Of a stretch of 64,000 bases of DNA, positions 56,282 to 64,000 are shown piece after piece. The DNA comes from Nocardioides immobilis (lineage in GTDB: Bacteria > Actinomycetota > Actinomycetes > Propionibacteriales > Nocardioidaceae). Under the pieces are notes generated by a model. It worked only from the letters and a program-made list of their open reading frames with translations, was not told where the DNA came from and did not search any database. The position numbers and the translations under genes are program-made. Every line of letters begins with the position of its first letter. Positions within the stretch are counted from its first letter, which is position 1. Location of the stretch: the NCBI RefSeq assembly GCF_003515065.1, contig NZ_QXGH01000022.1, forward strand, positions 62,001-126,000. The letters are read 5' to 3'.

Positions 56282-57321
56282 TTCTCGGCGTCTGGCGTCG
56301 TCTCCGGCAGGTCGGACGGTGGTGCGGTCGGGTCGTCGGGCAGGTAGGAGTCGGCGTACTCGACGTCGGCGTCCTCGAGCAGGTCGCCGAGGTAGCTGCG
56401 CCAGGCCTCGAGGCGTTCACGGTTCTGGAGCTCTCGGGCCAGGGTCTCCTTCACGGCGGCGAACGTCAGCGCCGTCGACGGACGGACATCGGCGACCTTG
56501 CCCACGTTCCAGCCGTACTGGGTCTCAACCGGCCCGAAGACCGAGCCCCTGAGCGTCGAGAAGGCGGCGTCCGCGTAGTCGGCCTCGAGCTGGTCCGCGG
56601 TGACCAGGCCCAGGTCGCCGCCGCTGTCGCGCGTGCTCCCGTCGCGGGACCAGGTCGCGGCGACCTCGCCGAAGTCGGCACCACCCCGGAGCGCCTCGAG
56701 AACGCGCTGCGCGTCCCTCTTCGTCTCCACGACGATGTTGAGCAGCCGCCGGGCCTCCGGCGTGACCATCCGATCACGGTGCTCGTCGAAGGCGACCCGG
56801 ACGTCCTCGTCCGTCACGTCCGGCACGTCCTGCACGACCTCCTCCACCAGGCGCGAGGTCGCGAGCTGGCTCGTGATCTCGTCGAGCACGTCCTGCTCGT
56901 TGATGCCGACCTCGCTCAGCCAGTCGACGAACGCCTGGCGACCGCCGACCAGCTGGTCCTCGATCAGCTGGTCGAGCTGGTCCTGCGCCTTGCGCTCGGG
57001 GATCTCGATCTGGTGCTCCTCGATGGCCTCGTCGAGGATCAGGCTCACCGCCATCGACTTGGCGGAGTCCTTGTCGAACTGCTCGCCCTCGGATTCGTCC
57101 TCGGGGCGTTGGACGCCGTACAGCGCACCCAGGATCTCGACCCGGTCCTGCAGCTCGTCCTCGGTCACGACCCGGTCGCCGTACCTGAGGACGGCGTCCT
57201 CGGGCAGCTCGTCGTCGGCGAGACGCGTGTAGGCGAACACCGCGACCGCAGCCAGCAAGCCGACACACAGCACCGCCGCGACCAGCTTGGTGCGGTCGAT
57301 CTCCTTGAGCCGATCCATCAT
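56278..57321 (-). CDS. Parvulin-type peptidyl-prolyl isomerase/chaperone (SurA/PrsA-like)
   Basis: 347 residues; ATG 57321 (or 57318) overlaps the MMPL stop. Membrane anchor LVAAVLCVGLLAAVAVFAY near residues 11-29, a SurA-like N-terminal helical domain (SLILDEAIEEHQIEIPERKA), then a PpiC domain at about 210-300: LLNIVVETKRDAQRVLEALR, DFGEVAATWSRDGSTRDSGG and DLGLVTADQLEADY. The C-terminus is acidic and proline-rich. It is exported and anchored, and may fold the periplasmic MCE proteins encoded upstream. A dedicated chaperone in an Mce operon is unusual. Confidence 0.85.
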   Translation of the reverse strand: MMDRLKEIDRTKLVAAVLCVGLLAAVAVFAYTRLADDELPEDAVLRYGDRVVTEDELQDRVEILGALYGVQRPEDESEGEQFDKDSAKSMAVSLILDEAIEEHQIEIPERKAQDQLDQLIEDQLVGGRQAFVDWLSEVGINEQDVLDEITSQLATSRLVEEVVQDVPDVTDEDVRVAFDEHRDRMVTPEARRLLNIVVETKRDAQRVLEALRGGADFGEVAATWSRDGSTRDSGGDLGLVTADQLEADYADAAFSTLRGSVFGPVETQYGWNVGKVADVRPSTALTFAAVKETLARELQNRERLEAWRSYLGDLLEDADVEYADSYLPDDPTAPPSDLPETTPDAEK

Positions 57322-59612
57322 CGGACTGCCTCCTCCATCTGGGGTGTCTCTGTTGCCGGGACCTCGATCGGATCTCTCCGCGGGCGGGCCCCGGTGAACA
57401 CCGCGTCGACGAGGAACGCTGCGACGACGGAGCTGATCACTCCGCCGGCCAGCAGCAGGCCGAAGTCGCGGAGCACGGCCAGGTCGCTCAGTGCCAGGAC
57501 CAGGTAGCCCGCGGTCGCGGCGGCTGCTGCGGTCAGAACAGGTACGGCGGCGGAGCGGCCGCGCCGGTCGTCGACCATGACTGCGAACTCGCAGCCGGTC
57601 GCTGTCACCAGGGAACCGATCGCAACGGTCAGCGGGCTCAGCGACCCGGTCGTCAGATGAGCGATCAGGGCGACCCATCCGGTCGACATCAGTACGACGA
57701 GCGCGGCCCGTGCTCCTCGGCGTACGTCGGCGAGCCCGATCGCGACCACGGCAACCGCGAGCGAGATCCCGACCAGGTTGATGAGGAGCCGACCGTCGCC
57801 GACCAGCTCCAGGCCTTGCACGGCCGCGACCGGGAGCCCGACGACGTCGGTCTCGAGACCGTCCGGCGGGTCGCCGGCGGTGGCCTCGATCCGCTCGACG
57901 AGGTCGCCGAGCTCTGCGATGTCGTCGAACTCGACGCCGTAGACCATCACTCCGACCGCACGGTCCGAGCGGACGACCGCGGAGGACAGGTAGCGCGGCA
58001 TGACCTCCATCGCTGCGTCGACCTCGGCCGGCGTCGGCTCCTCACCCAGGAACCGGAACAGGTCGGCGAGGCTGAGCACGGGGTGCACCTGGTCACCGAG
58101 CTCGCTCACGATCGCGTTCTGGGTGTCGCGACTCCAGGCGAGCGCCTCCGGCGTGGCGACGTCGTCGCCGGTGACGACGATGCTGATCTCGCCGTTGGAC
58201 CCGAGGACCTCCTCGGCGTACTCGGCGTCCGTGAGCTGCGGGAGACCCTCGGCCAGCGCGTCGGGCTGGGACTCGACGGAGAGTCCGGGAAGAAGCGTCC
58301 AGCCGAACACGGCCGCCGCCGCGCCGGCCGCCGCCAGCACAAGGACCGGGGCGCGTCGGCGCTGCCGCTCGCGTGGCTCCTGCGGCTCGCGTTCCGCGGG
58401 AGCCGGCGTGACGCCGAGGACCCAACGGAGGCCGAGGGCTGCCAGCACGGTCAGCACGATGCCGAGTGCGAGCGCGAGCCCGAGCTCGGAGACGAACGGG
58501 AGCGGCGACAGGCCGAGCGACGCGAAGCCGACCACGCCGGCAGCCGCGGCCACCAGCGCTGCCCGATCATGCCCGCCGCGCGACAGGTAGAGGGGGAAGT
58601 CACTGCCGATGCCGAGCAGGATCGGGAGGAAGGCGACCACACCGAGGGACACCGGCCGGTCCAACCAGCCGAAGCACGCAAGCGCGGCACCGGTGCCGAC
58701 CAGGGCTGCGGCGACCGGGCGCAGCCGCGACCGCCGCCTCGACGTCCACGGCACCAGGAGGAAGACCAGCCCCACCGCGGCCAGTCCGATCAGCCCTAGC
58801 CGGGGCGCCTCGGAGCGGGCGCGGTCGCTCAGGGCCGCGGTGATCGTCGGGACGCCGGTGACGGTGACCCGGCTGGTCTCGACGTCGGAGTCAGCGACGG
58901 CATCCTCGACCGCGGTCGTCAGACGGGCCGCGGCGTCCTGGCTCAGATCGCTGCGTGGCCGGACCAGGAGCGCCACCTTGTCCGGGGCAGGCACGACGAA
59001 CTTCCACTCCGGCCGCGGCGCCAGGTTCTCGTCGAACAGGACGATCTCGACGAACCTCGGGTTGCGAAGGGTCGGGAGCCCGGCCCCCATGCCCTTCACG
59101 AGCAGGGCGCCGTACCGCCGGTCGAAGACTTTCACGACCCGCTCCCCGGCCGCCCTGGCCGCGGCGGGTGACAATCCACGGCGCTGCGCTTCCGCGATCG
59201 CGGTCTGGCGCAGGCCGTCCCTACGTCCCACGATCTGCGACAGCATGTCCTGCGCGGCACCCGCGGTCTGGTTGAGGATCGTCCCGGGCCCGTAGACCGC
59301 GGCGACGTCGGCGAGTCCGGCGAGCTCGCCCTCGAGCCCGATCAGCGCCATCAGCTGGTCCTGGACCGTGAAGAACGAGCGAGGCTCGTCGGACTCCAGG
59401 ATCACCACCACGGCGTCACCGCCGAACTCGTCGTCCTTCTGCTCCAGTGCCACCGCGACAGGGTCCGACGCCGGCAGCATCGAGTCGAGCCCGGTGTCGA
59501 CCTCGAGTCGCGCGAGCCCGCCACCGATCGCCGCGAGCACGACCACCGCGACGAGGGCCGCCAGCGGCAGTCTGCCGCGGGCGCGCCTCGTCGGGTGGTC
59601 CGTCCCGGTCAT
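57318..59612 (-). CDS. MMPL/RND-family transporter
   Basis: 764 residues; start ATG 59612 (MTGTDHPTRRARGRL) overlaps the MCE stop by four bases. Topology fits MMPL: one N-terminal helix (LAALVAVVVLAAIGGGL), a large periplasmic domain with LDSMLPASDPVAVALEQKDD, a block of about five helices (LGVVAFLPILLGIGSDFPLY), then the same pattern repeated (TVAIGSLVTATGCEFAVMV). The proton-relay helix near GSDFPLYLS carries a conserved aspartate, and the second repeat has GCEF. Probably moves lipids across the inner membrane in concert with the MCE proteins; direction unknown. Confidence 0.87.
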   Translation of the reverse strand: MTGTDHPTRRARGRLPLAALVAVVVLAAIGGGLARLEVDTGLDSMLPASDPVAVALEQKDDEFGGDAVVVILESDEPRSFFTVQDQLMALIGLEGELAGLADVAAVYGPGTILNQTAGAAQDMLSQIVGRRDGLRQTAIAEAQRRGLSPAAARAAGERVVKVFDRRYGALLVKGMGAGLPTLRNPRFVEIVLFDENLAPRPEWKFVVPAPDKVALLVRPRSDLSQDAAARLTTAVEDAVADSDVETSRVTVTGVPTITAALSDRARSEAPRLGLIGLAAVGLVFLLVPWTSRRRSRLRPVAAALVGTGAALACFGWLDRPVSLGVVAFLPILLGIGSDFPLYLSRGGHDRAALVAAAAGVVGFASLGLSPLPFVSELGLALALGIVLTVLAALGLRWVLGVTPAPAEREPQEPRERQRRRAPVLVLAAAGAAAAVFGWTLLPGLSVESQPDALAEGLPQLTDAEYAEEVLGSNGEISIVVTGDDVATPEALAWSRDTQNAIVSELGDQVHPVLSLADLFRFLGEEPTPAEVDAAMEVMPRYLSSAVVRSDRAVGVMVYGVEFDDIAELGDLVERIEATAGDPPDGLETDVVGLPVAAVQGLELVGDGRLLINLVGISLAVAVVAIGLADVRRGARAALVVLMSTGWVALIAHLTTGSLSPLTVAIGSLVTATGCEFAVMVDDRRGRSAAVPVLTAAAAATAGYLVLALSDLAVLRDFGLLLAGGVISSVVAAFLVDAVFTGARPRRDPIEVPATETPQMEEAVR

Positions 59613-60913
59613 GGCAACCGCTCGACCCTCGGGTAGGTGCCGTTGTACGGCGCGGGCGCGTCCGCGGTGCCCGGGGCGGGGTAGGGGTTGTTCCACCACA
59701 GTCCGGTCTCGGGCAGGTCGGCCGGGATCCCCCGGACCGTGCCGATGCCCTGGGCGGTGGCGGTGAGTCGGATCGGCCGGATCCCGTCCTCGGCGAGGGT
59801 GTCGAAGGACGCACCGAAGTTGGCGAACAGCGCGCCGAGGTCCAAGCCGTAGGGCTCGAGGTAGGCCAGCATCGGGTTCACGTCGCGCAGGAGCGTTTCC
59901 GCCTCGGGCACCACACCGCTGAGAGCGTCGGTGAACGCAGGGAGGCGGTCCAGGGTCCGCGGGGCGCGCGCGAGCGTGGTGTCGAGTGCGGGCAGCAGCC
60001 CCGCCAGGTCATTGGTGACAGCGGGAAGGGTCAACAGCGCAGCGTTCAGGTCGGGAGCCGCCACTCGGAGCGACCGGGCGATCGGCGTCAGCGGACCGGC
60101 CAGGTCCTGCAGGCTCACCGCGCCCGCATCGACGTTCTGGATGAGGCCGGGCAGCTCACGGACGACGTTCTCGACGGCGGCCCGCTTGTCGGCCGTTGCG
60201 TCGGTGAGCTCCTGGGCCGCCTCCACCAAGGTCACGATCTGGCCCTGGCCCGCGTCAAGCGCATCGAGCAGCTCGCGTGCCTCGACCGTGAGCGCGGTCA
60301 GGTCGGTGCCCTGCTGCTCCAGCGCGTCGAGCACGACGTAACCCTCGCGGCCGATGTCACCGGCGGCGGTCACCAAGGCGTCCACCTCGGCTCCGGTCCC
60401 CCGAGTCGCGCGACCGAGGCCCCGCACCACTTGCTGGAGGGAGGCCCGGGTGGGCGCGTCGAGGGTGGACAGCAGCTCGTCGACGTCGACCGCCGGGATG
60501 ACCTGTGCGGCGTCGAGCTCCGTGCCCGAGGACAGCTCCTTGCCGTCGCCGTCGACCACGTCGACGTACGACGAGCCGACGAGCGACTTCACACCGACGC
60601 GGACGGTCGCGCCCTCGTGGAGGGGCGCGGCGCTCGGGTCGAGACTGATCTCGATGCGCACCTCGTCGCCGACGAGATCGCGCGACTCCACTCGCCCGAC
60701 GGTCACACCGGCGATCCGCACCTCGCCGGTCTCGAGCAGGTTCTTCGAGTCGTCGACCATGAAGGCCACGCGGTAGTCGTCCGGGTCGGCGACGACCGGG
60801 ATCGAGCCTCCTGCCTTCACCCAGAGGAAGGAGAAGCCGACGAGACAGCACAGGGTGAAGCCGAGGACCGTGGCCATGCCCCGGTTCTTTCGCATCGCGT
60901 TGATGATCGTCAT
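59609..60913 (-). CDS. MCE family protein (second Mce locus)
   Basis: 434 residues. Anchor TVLGFTLCCLVGFSFLWV near residues 15-32, MCE domain with NLLETGEVRIAGVTVGRVES and SLVGSSYVDVVDG, helical tail rich in Leu, and an aromatic C-terminus (TGLWWNNPYPAPG). It begins four bases inside the upstream MCE gene stop and ends overlapping the MMPL start. Similar C-terminal AWNH / WWNN-type endings are seen in the partial MCE gene at 63528. Confidence 0.9.
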   Translation of the reverse strand: MTIINAMRKNRGMATVLGFTLCCLVGFSFLWVKAGGSIPVVADPDDYRVAFMVDDSKNLLETGEVRIAGVTVGRVESRDLVGDEVRIEISLDPSAAPLHEGATVRVGVKSLVGSSYVDVVDGDGKELSSGTELDAAQVIPAVDVDELLSTLDAPTRASLQQVVRGLGRATRGTGAEVDALVTAAGDIGREGYVVLDALEQQGTDLTALTVEARELLDALDAGQGQIVTLVEAAQELTDATADKRAAVENVVRELPGLIQNVDAGAVSLQDLAGPLTPIARSLRVAAPDLNAALLTLPAVTNDLAGLLPALDTTLARAPRTLDRLPAFTDALSGVVPEAETLLRDVNPMLAYLEPYGLDLGALFANFGASFDTLAEDGIRPIRLTATAQGIGTVRGIPADLPETGLWWNNPYPAPGTADAPAPYNGTYPRVERLP

Positions 60914-62130
60914 CCGAGTCCCCCTCCGGTCGGGTCTGTCAGCTTCAGGACGACGTTGGCTCGCCCGAGTCCGCCGTTGACGTCGCCGAGGCTGAAGGAC
61001 GACGAGGTGTTGTAGATGAACGCGCCGAGGTGGTCGAGCCAGGGAACCATCCGTGCGGTGACGTCCGGCAGCGTGGAGACCACCGGGCTGAGGTCCCCGA
61101 GCGACACCCGCACGTCCGACACCAGCGGACGCAGGTCGGCGACGATCGGACGCAGCTTGCGCACCACGGGGCGTGCGGACTCGAGGAGGCCGCGGGCGTT
61201 GACGACGGTGTCATCGAGGTCGGCGAGCGCATCGGGAAGGTCACCCGACGCCTCGTTGAGGGCGACGAGGGCCGGGCTGAGCAGGTGGCTCAGCTGAGCC
61301 GAGTTCAGCATCGACTCCCGCAGGGTCCGGGTGACGCCGGGCAGCGAGCTCAGCGTCTGACCGACCTGCCTGTCGTTGCGGGCGAGAACCCCCAAGGTGG
61401 TTGCCAGCGAGTCCGCCAGCGACGTCAGCCGGGCATCGTCCTCGCCGGCCGCCTGGGAGATCTGGGCGACAGCCGTCACCAGGTGCTCGAGGTTCGCCCT
61501 CCGCCGGTGGAGCGCGTTGACCACCGGCTCGAAGCTGGAGACGGCGCCGTCCAGGGCCCGGACCCCGTCGGGCAGGTTGGCTGGAGCATCTGCCAGTGCG
61601 ACGTCCGCCTGCGTGACAAGGTCCGTGAGGGCGTTGCGGGCCCGGGCGTCGAGCTCGTTGAGCAGCTCATAGGGCTGCAGCACCCGTTCGGTCTGGGTCA
61701 TCGGGATCGTCCCGCCCTCGTCGAGCGGCGCCGCCGGCGGGCCACCCGGGTCGAGCGCGACGTACATGACGTTCAACGGCGTCTTCGATCGCATGACGAG
61801 GCGGGCGTTCGTGTAGACCTTCTGGTCCGGGTCGATCGTGAACTTCAACCGAGCCGCGCCCTCGTCAGTGACGTCGGCGCCGGTGATCTTGCCGACCGAG
61901 ATGCCGGCGATCCGCACCTCCTGCCTGGCTGCCAGCTGGACAGCGGGCGCCTGGTCGAACTCGGCGGAGAACTCGAACGTGTCCGCCGTCGGCGACACGA
62001 CGTCGTACTTCGTGAACAGGTAGACGGTCGTCATGGTGCCGACCACCAGCAGGGCGACGACGATCGCGACGTCGCGTTTGAGGCCCGGCGTGTTCTGGAC
62101 CCGGCCCCACAGAGCACTCAGCTTCTTCAC
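60910..62130 (-). CDS. MCE family protein (second Mce locus)
   Basis: 406 residues; GTG start at 62130 (VKKLSALWGRVQNTPG) overlapping the preceding stop as GTGA; longer upstream frame rejected. Anchor VAIVVALLVVGTMTTVYLF, MCE domain LAARQEVRIAGISVGKITG and KTPLNVMYVALDPGG, then a coiled-coil tail. Part of a set of at least four consecutive MCE genes. Confidence 0.9.
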   Translation of the reverse strand: MKKLSALWGRVQNTPGLKRDVAIVVALLVVGTMTTVYLFTKYDVVSPTADTFEFSAEFDQAPAVQLAARQEVRIAGISVGKITGADVTDEGAARLKFTIDPDQKVYTNARLVMRSKTPLNVMYVALDPGGPPAAPLDEGGTIPMTQTERVLQPYELLNELDARARNALTDLVTQADVALADAPANLPDGVRALDGAVSSFEPVVNALHRRRANLEHLVTAVAQISQAAGEDDARLTSLADSLATTLGVLARNDRQVGQTLSSLPGVTRTLRESMLNSAQLSHLLSPALVALNEASGDLPDALADLDDTVVNARGLLESARPVVRKLRPIVADLRPLVSDVRVSLGDLSPVVSTLPDVTARMVPWLDHLGAFIYNTSSSFSLGDVNGGLGRANVVLKLTDPTGGGLG

Positions 62131-63515
62131 CGCGACACTCCTGCGTTGTCGAGAACGTCGTTGCGCAGCGCGGGGTCGTCGATCCCGGCGTTGTCGAGCG
62201 CCAGGTTCACCAGGTTGTCCAGCGAGAACGGCACGCCACTGATCGAGTCGAGGCCGACACCCGCCTGGAACGCCAGGGTGGATCCCCGCGAGTCCTGACC
62301 CATCGAGGCCCGGTCGATGTTCGTCGCCATGTAGGCAAGCTCCTGGTAGACCTTGTGGTCGGCCTGATAGCCCTCCGCGCTCCGGGAGTACGGCCCGCTG
62401 CCGACCCACGGGTTCAGCAGGAAGTCCATGACCGGGCCCTTGACCCTGGCCATCACCGGCCCGCGGAGGTCCCGGAGGATGCCCGTCGCCTGATCCGTGA
62501 CCGGGACCAGCTGCTCGACGGCGGGTCGCAGCTCCCGAAGAGTCGGCACGAGGTCGCGCAGGACCGGCTGCGCGATCCGGAGCGTCGGCTTCAGGTCGAC
62601 GAGCAGGTTGGCGAGCTCGGGGGTGGCCGGCTGCAACGACGACGCCGTGGTCTCGAGCCGGGTGACGACGTCGGCAAGGCCGTTCATCCCGTCTCCCCCC
62701 TGCTCCAGGGTCGCTGGCAGCTCGGCGAGGACGGTGCTCAGCTCGTCGCGGTGCCGGGCGAGGGTGGACGAAGTGGTCGCGAGGTCCGTGACCGTCGCAT
62801 CGAGCTGACCATCGGTCCGCGTGAGGGCGCGCGCCGCGGCATCCAGACGGCTGACGATCCCGTGGAGGTCCTGACGAGGCCTGGTGCCCTGGGCGGATTC
62901 GAGGACCGGCGTCACGGGCCGGAGCACGTCTGGCGCGGAGTCGAGCAGGTCGGGGATCTCGTCCGAGCTCTCGGAGAGCGTCGGGCCCGCATTTCCGACC
63001 AGCCCCTGGAGCGCCTCGCGCGCATCCGCCGGAAGCGCCTCGACGATGGTGTCGAGCTCGACCGGGATGCTCGTGCGCTGGATCGGGATCTCGCCCGCGA
63101 AGGCGCCCTCACCACCGGGGTGCAGCTCGATCGCATACCGACCGCCGAGCAACGTGCGCGGCTCGATGTTGGCGGTCGGCGTGGAGCCGAGCTTGTCGAC
63201 GATGCCCTCGTCCAGCTTCATGGTCACCAGGGCGGTGCCATCGTCGGTGCCATCGATGTCCGTGACCTTGCCGACCGTGATACCGGCCATCTTCACCGAC
63301 GAGTCGTGGGCTCGAAGCTTGTACTGACTGCTGAACTCGGCCGTGATCGTGTCGCCGCCACTGAGCAGGTTCGTGATCTGCGGCTTCATCGCCAGGAGGC
63401 CGATGACGACGGCGGTCACGACGTAGAGCGAGAGTCCCAGCTTCACGATCCGAGCGCGACCGGTACGAACAGGCGGGGCCGCGAGCGCCCTGCGGAGTCG
63501 ACGAAGAATGTTCAT
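62127..63515 (-). CDS. MCE family protein (second Mce locus)
   Basis: 462 residues. Basic start MNILRRLRRALAAPPVRTGR, anchor LGLSLYVVTAVVIGLLAM, MCE domain with AHDSSVKMAGITVGKVTDID and LLGGRYAIELHPG. Long tail with extended helices and an ending (DNAGVSR) rich in asparagine and aspartate. ATG 63515, 12 bases after the partial MCE gene. Confidence 0.9.
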   Translation of the reverse strand: MNILRRLRRALAAPPVRTGRARIVKLGLSLYVVTAVVIGLLAMKPQITNLLSGGDTITAEFSSQYKLRAHDSSVKMAGITVGKVTDIDGTDDGTALVTMKLDEGIVDKLGSTPTANIEPRTLLGGRYAIELHPGGEGAFAGEIPIQRTSIPVELDTIVEALPADAREALQGLVGNAGPTLSESSDEIPDLLDSAPDVLRPVTPVLESAQGTRPRQDLHGIVSRLDAAARALTRTDGQLDATVTDLATTSSTLARHRDELSTVLAELPATLEQGGDGMNGLADVVTRLETTASSLQPATPELANLLVDLKPTLRIAQPVLRDLVPTLRELRPAVEQLVPVTDQATGILRDLRGPVMARVKGPVMDFLLNPWVGSGPYSRSAEGYQADHKVYQELAYMATNIDRASMGQDSRGSTLAFQAGVGLDSISGVPFSLDNLVNLALDNAGIDDPALRNDVLDNAGVSR

Positions 63516-63527
63516 GAGATCGCTTCC

Positions 63528-64000
63528 TCAGTCCCTCACGTCGGTGTTGGTGCTGTGGTTCCACGCAGTGCCGGGCACTGGGTAGGCCTCCTGCCCGTAG
63601 AGCGGGTCCGGCAGGCCGTTGACGCTGAACAGGCCGACCCCGGTGAGCATCGCCGCGAAGTAGTGCTGGTCGTCGCTGCCGAGGGTGCCGCTCAGCAGGT
63701 CGTGCTGGCTGAAGAAGCGACCCATATCTCCGGCGTACGGAGCGGCGGGGAAGAGCAGCTCGGCGAGACTCTGCACGCCGTCGCTCACCCGCGGGATCAA
63801 CGGCCGGGCGTCGGCCAGGGTGGAGGTCAGGTCGATGACGACCGGCTCTGCCTGCTCGGCAATGCCCGGAACACGCTCCAGCGGGTCGACCGAGTTGCGA
63901 AGGAACGCACGGAGCGAGCCCGACGACCGGCCGAGCGCCTCGCCACCAGGACGGAGGTCGCGAACGGCGACCCTCGCGTCGGCCAGCGGCGGATGGAGAG
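63528..64000 (-). CDS. MCE family protein, C-terminal part (runs off window)
   Basis: Open from the right edge to a stop at 63528. Only the helical tail and C-terminus are seen: SGSLRAFLRNSVDPLERVPG, LADARPLIPRVSDGVQSLAE, then PLYGQEAYPVPGTAWNHST. This pattern matches the tails of other MCE proteins in the locus. The MCE domain and the permease genes that usually precede it must lie beyond 64000. Confidence 0.8.
   Translation of the reverse strand, partial: LHPPLADARVAVRDLRPGGEALGRSSGSLRAFLRNSVDPLERVPGIAEQAEPVVIDLTSTLADARPLIPRVSDGVQSLAELLFPAAPYAGDMGRFFSQHDLLSGTLGSDDQHYFAAMLTGVGLFSVNGLPDPLYGQEAYPVPGTAWNHSTNTDVRD

Noticed and set aside
1..64000. CRISPR arrays, tRNA or rRNA genes, riboswitches
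   Set aside because: No regularly spaced repeats, tRNA-like cloverleaf or rRNA sequence was seen on either strand.

Overview
This is a high-GC window, almost wholly coding, with tightly overlapping ATGA/GTGA gene junctions, GTG and TTG starts, Mce operons, several TetR regulators and dense CoA-ester metabolism. It suggests an actinobacterium, most likely of the Nocardioides/Nocardioidaceae or mycolate-related type. The genus is inferred from gene content only. The theme is uptake and beta-oxidation-style breakdown of a hydrophobic, probably steroid- or terpenoid-like, compound.

Layout. (1) 1-12326, minus strand, one long transcription unit: a SnoaL/crotonase fusion, an acyl-CoA dehydrogenase, a phytoene-dehydrogenase-like flavoprotein, YrbE4A/B, MceA-F, a tiny membrane ORF and a luciferase-like oxidoreductase. 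mceE and mceF carry apparent single-base frameshifts. (2) 12458-18117: a TetR gene, then a roughly 4.8 kb segment (CBS protein, FprB-like ferredoxin reductase, molybdopterin oxidoreductase) bracketed by a roughly 290 bp direct repeat made of TetR and aldehyde dehydrogenase gene ends. (3) 18087-27384: an oxidative operon (SCP2, acyl-CoA ligase, P450, SDR, ALDH), divergent from a flavoprotein, an SDR and a multi-pass membrane protein. (4) 27462-33403: TetR, a MaoC/CitE-like pair, an acyl-CoA dehydrogenase, another TetR, ferredoxin reductase and ferredoxin. (5) 33469-42308: a Rieske dioxygenase operon with acyl-CoA ligase, CoA-transferase, two thiolases and an HMG-CoA-synthase/DUF35 fusion. (6) 42460-47566: MaoC, SDR, three overlapping crotonases, a TetR and an MFE-2-like SDR. 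(7) 47792-54851: VWA protein, MoxR ATPase, AveC-like membrane protein, flavoprotein, second AveC-like protein, TetR. (8) 55292-64000, minus strand: at least four MCE proteins, an MMPL transporter, a parvulin-type chaperone and a third clear AveC-like protein.

How it may work together (inference): the two Mce systems import the lipid; acyl-CoA ligases activate it; the P450 and Rieske oxygenases, fed by the ferredoxin and its reductase, oxidise it; dehydrogenases, crotonases and thiolases shorten it. About ten promoters share an AT-rich imperfect palindrome (about TTTAATCnnnATTAAA), usually within about 80 bp of a start codon. This points to one TetR-controlled regulon; the paralogous TetR proteins at 31247 and 46111 are the best candidates.

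The least explained part is the family of AveC-like membrane proteins (three clear, one distant), placed beside phytoene-dehydrogenase-like flavoproteins and, in one case, a MoxR/VWA pair of the kind that loads metal cofactors. No tRNA, rRNA, CRISPR array or intact insertion sequence was seen.
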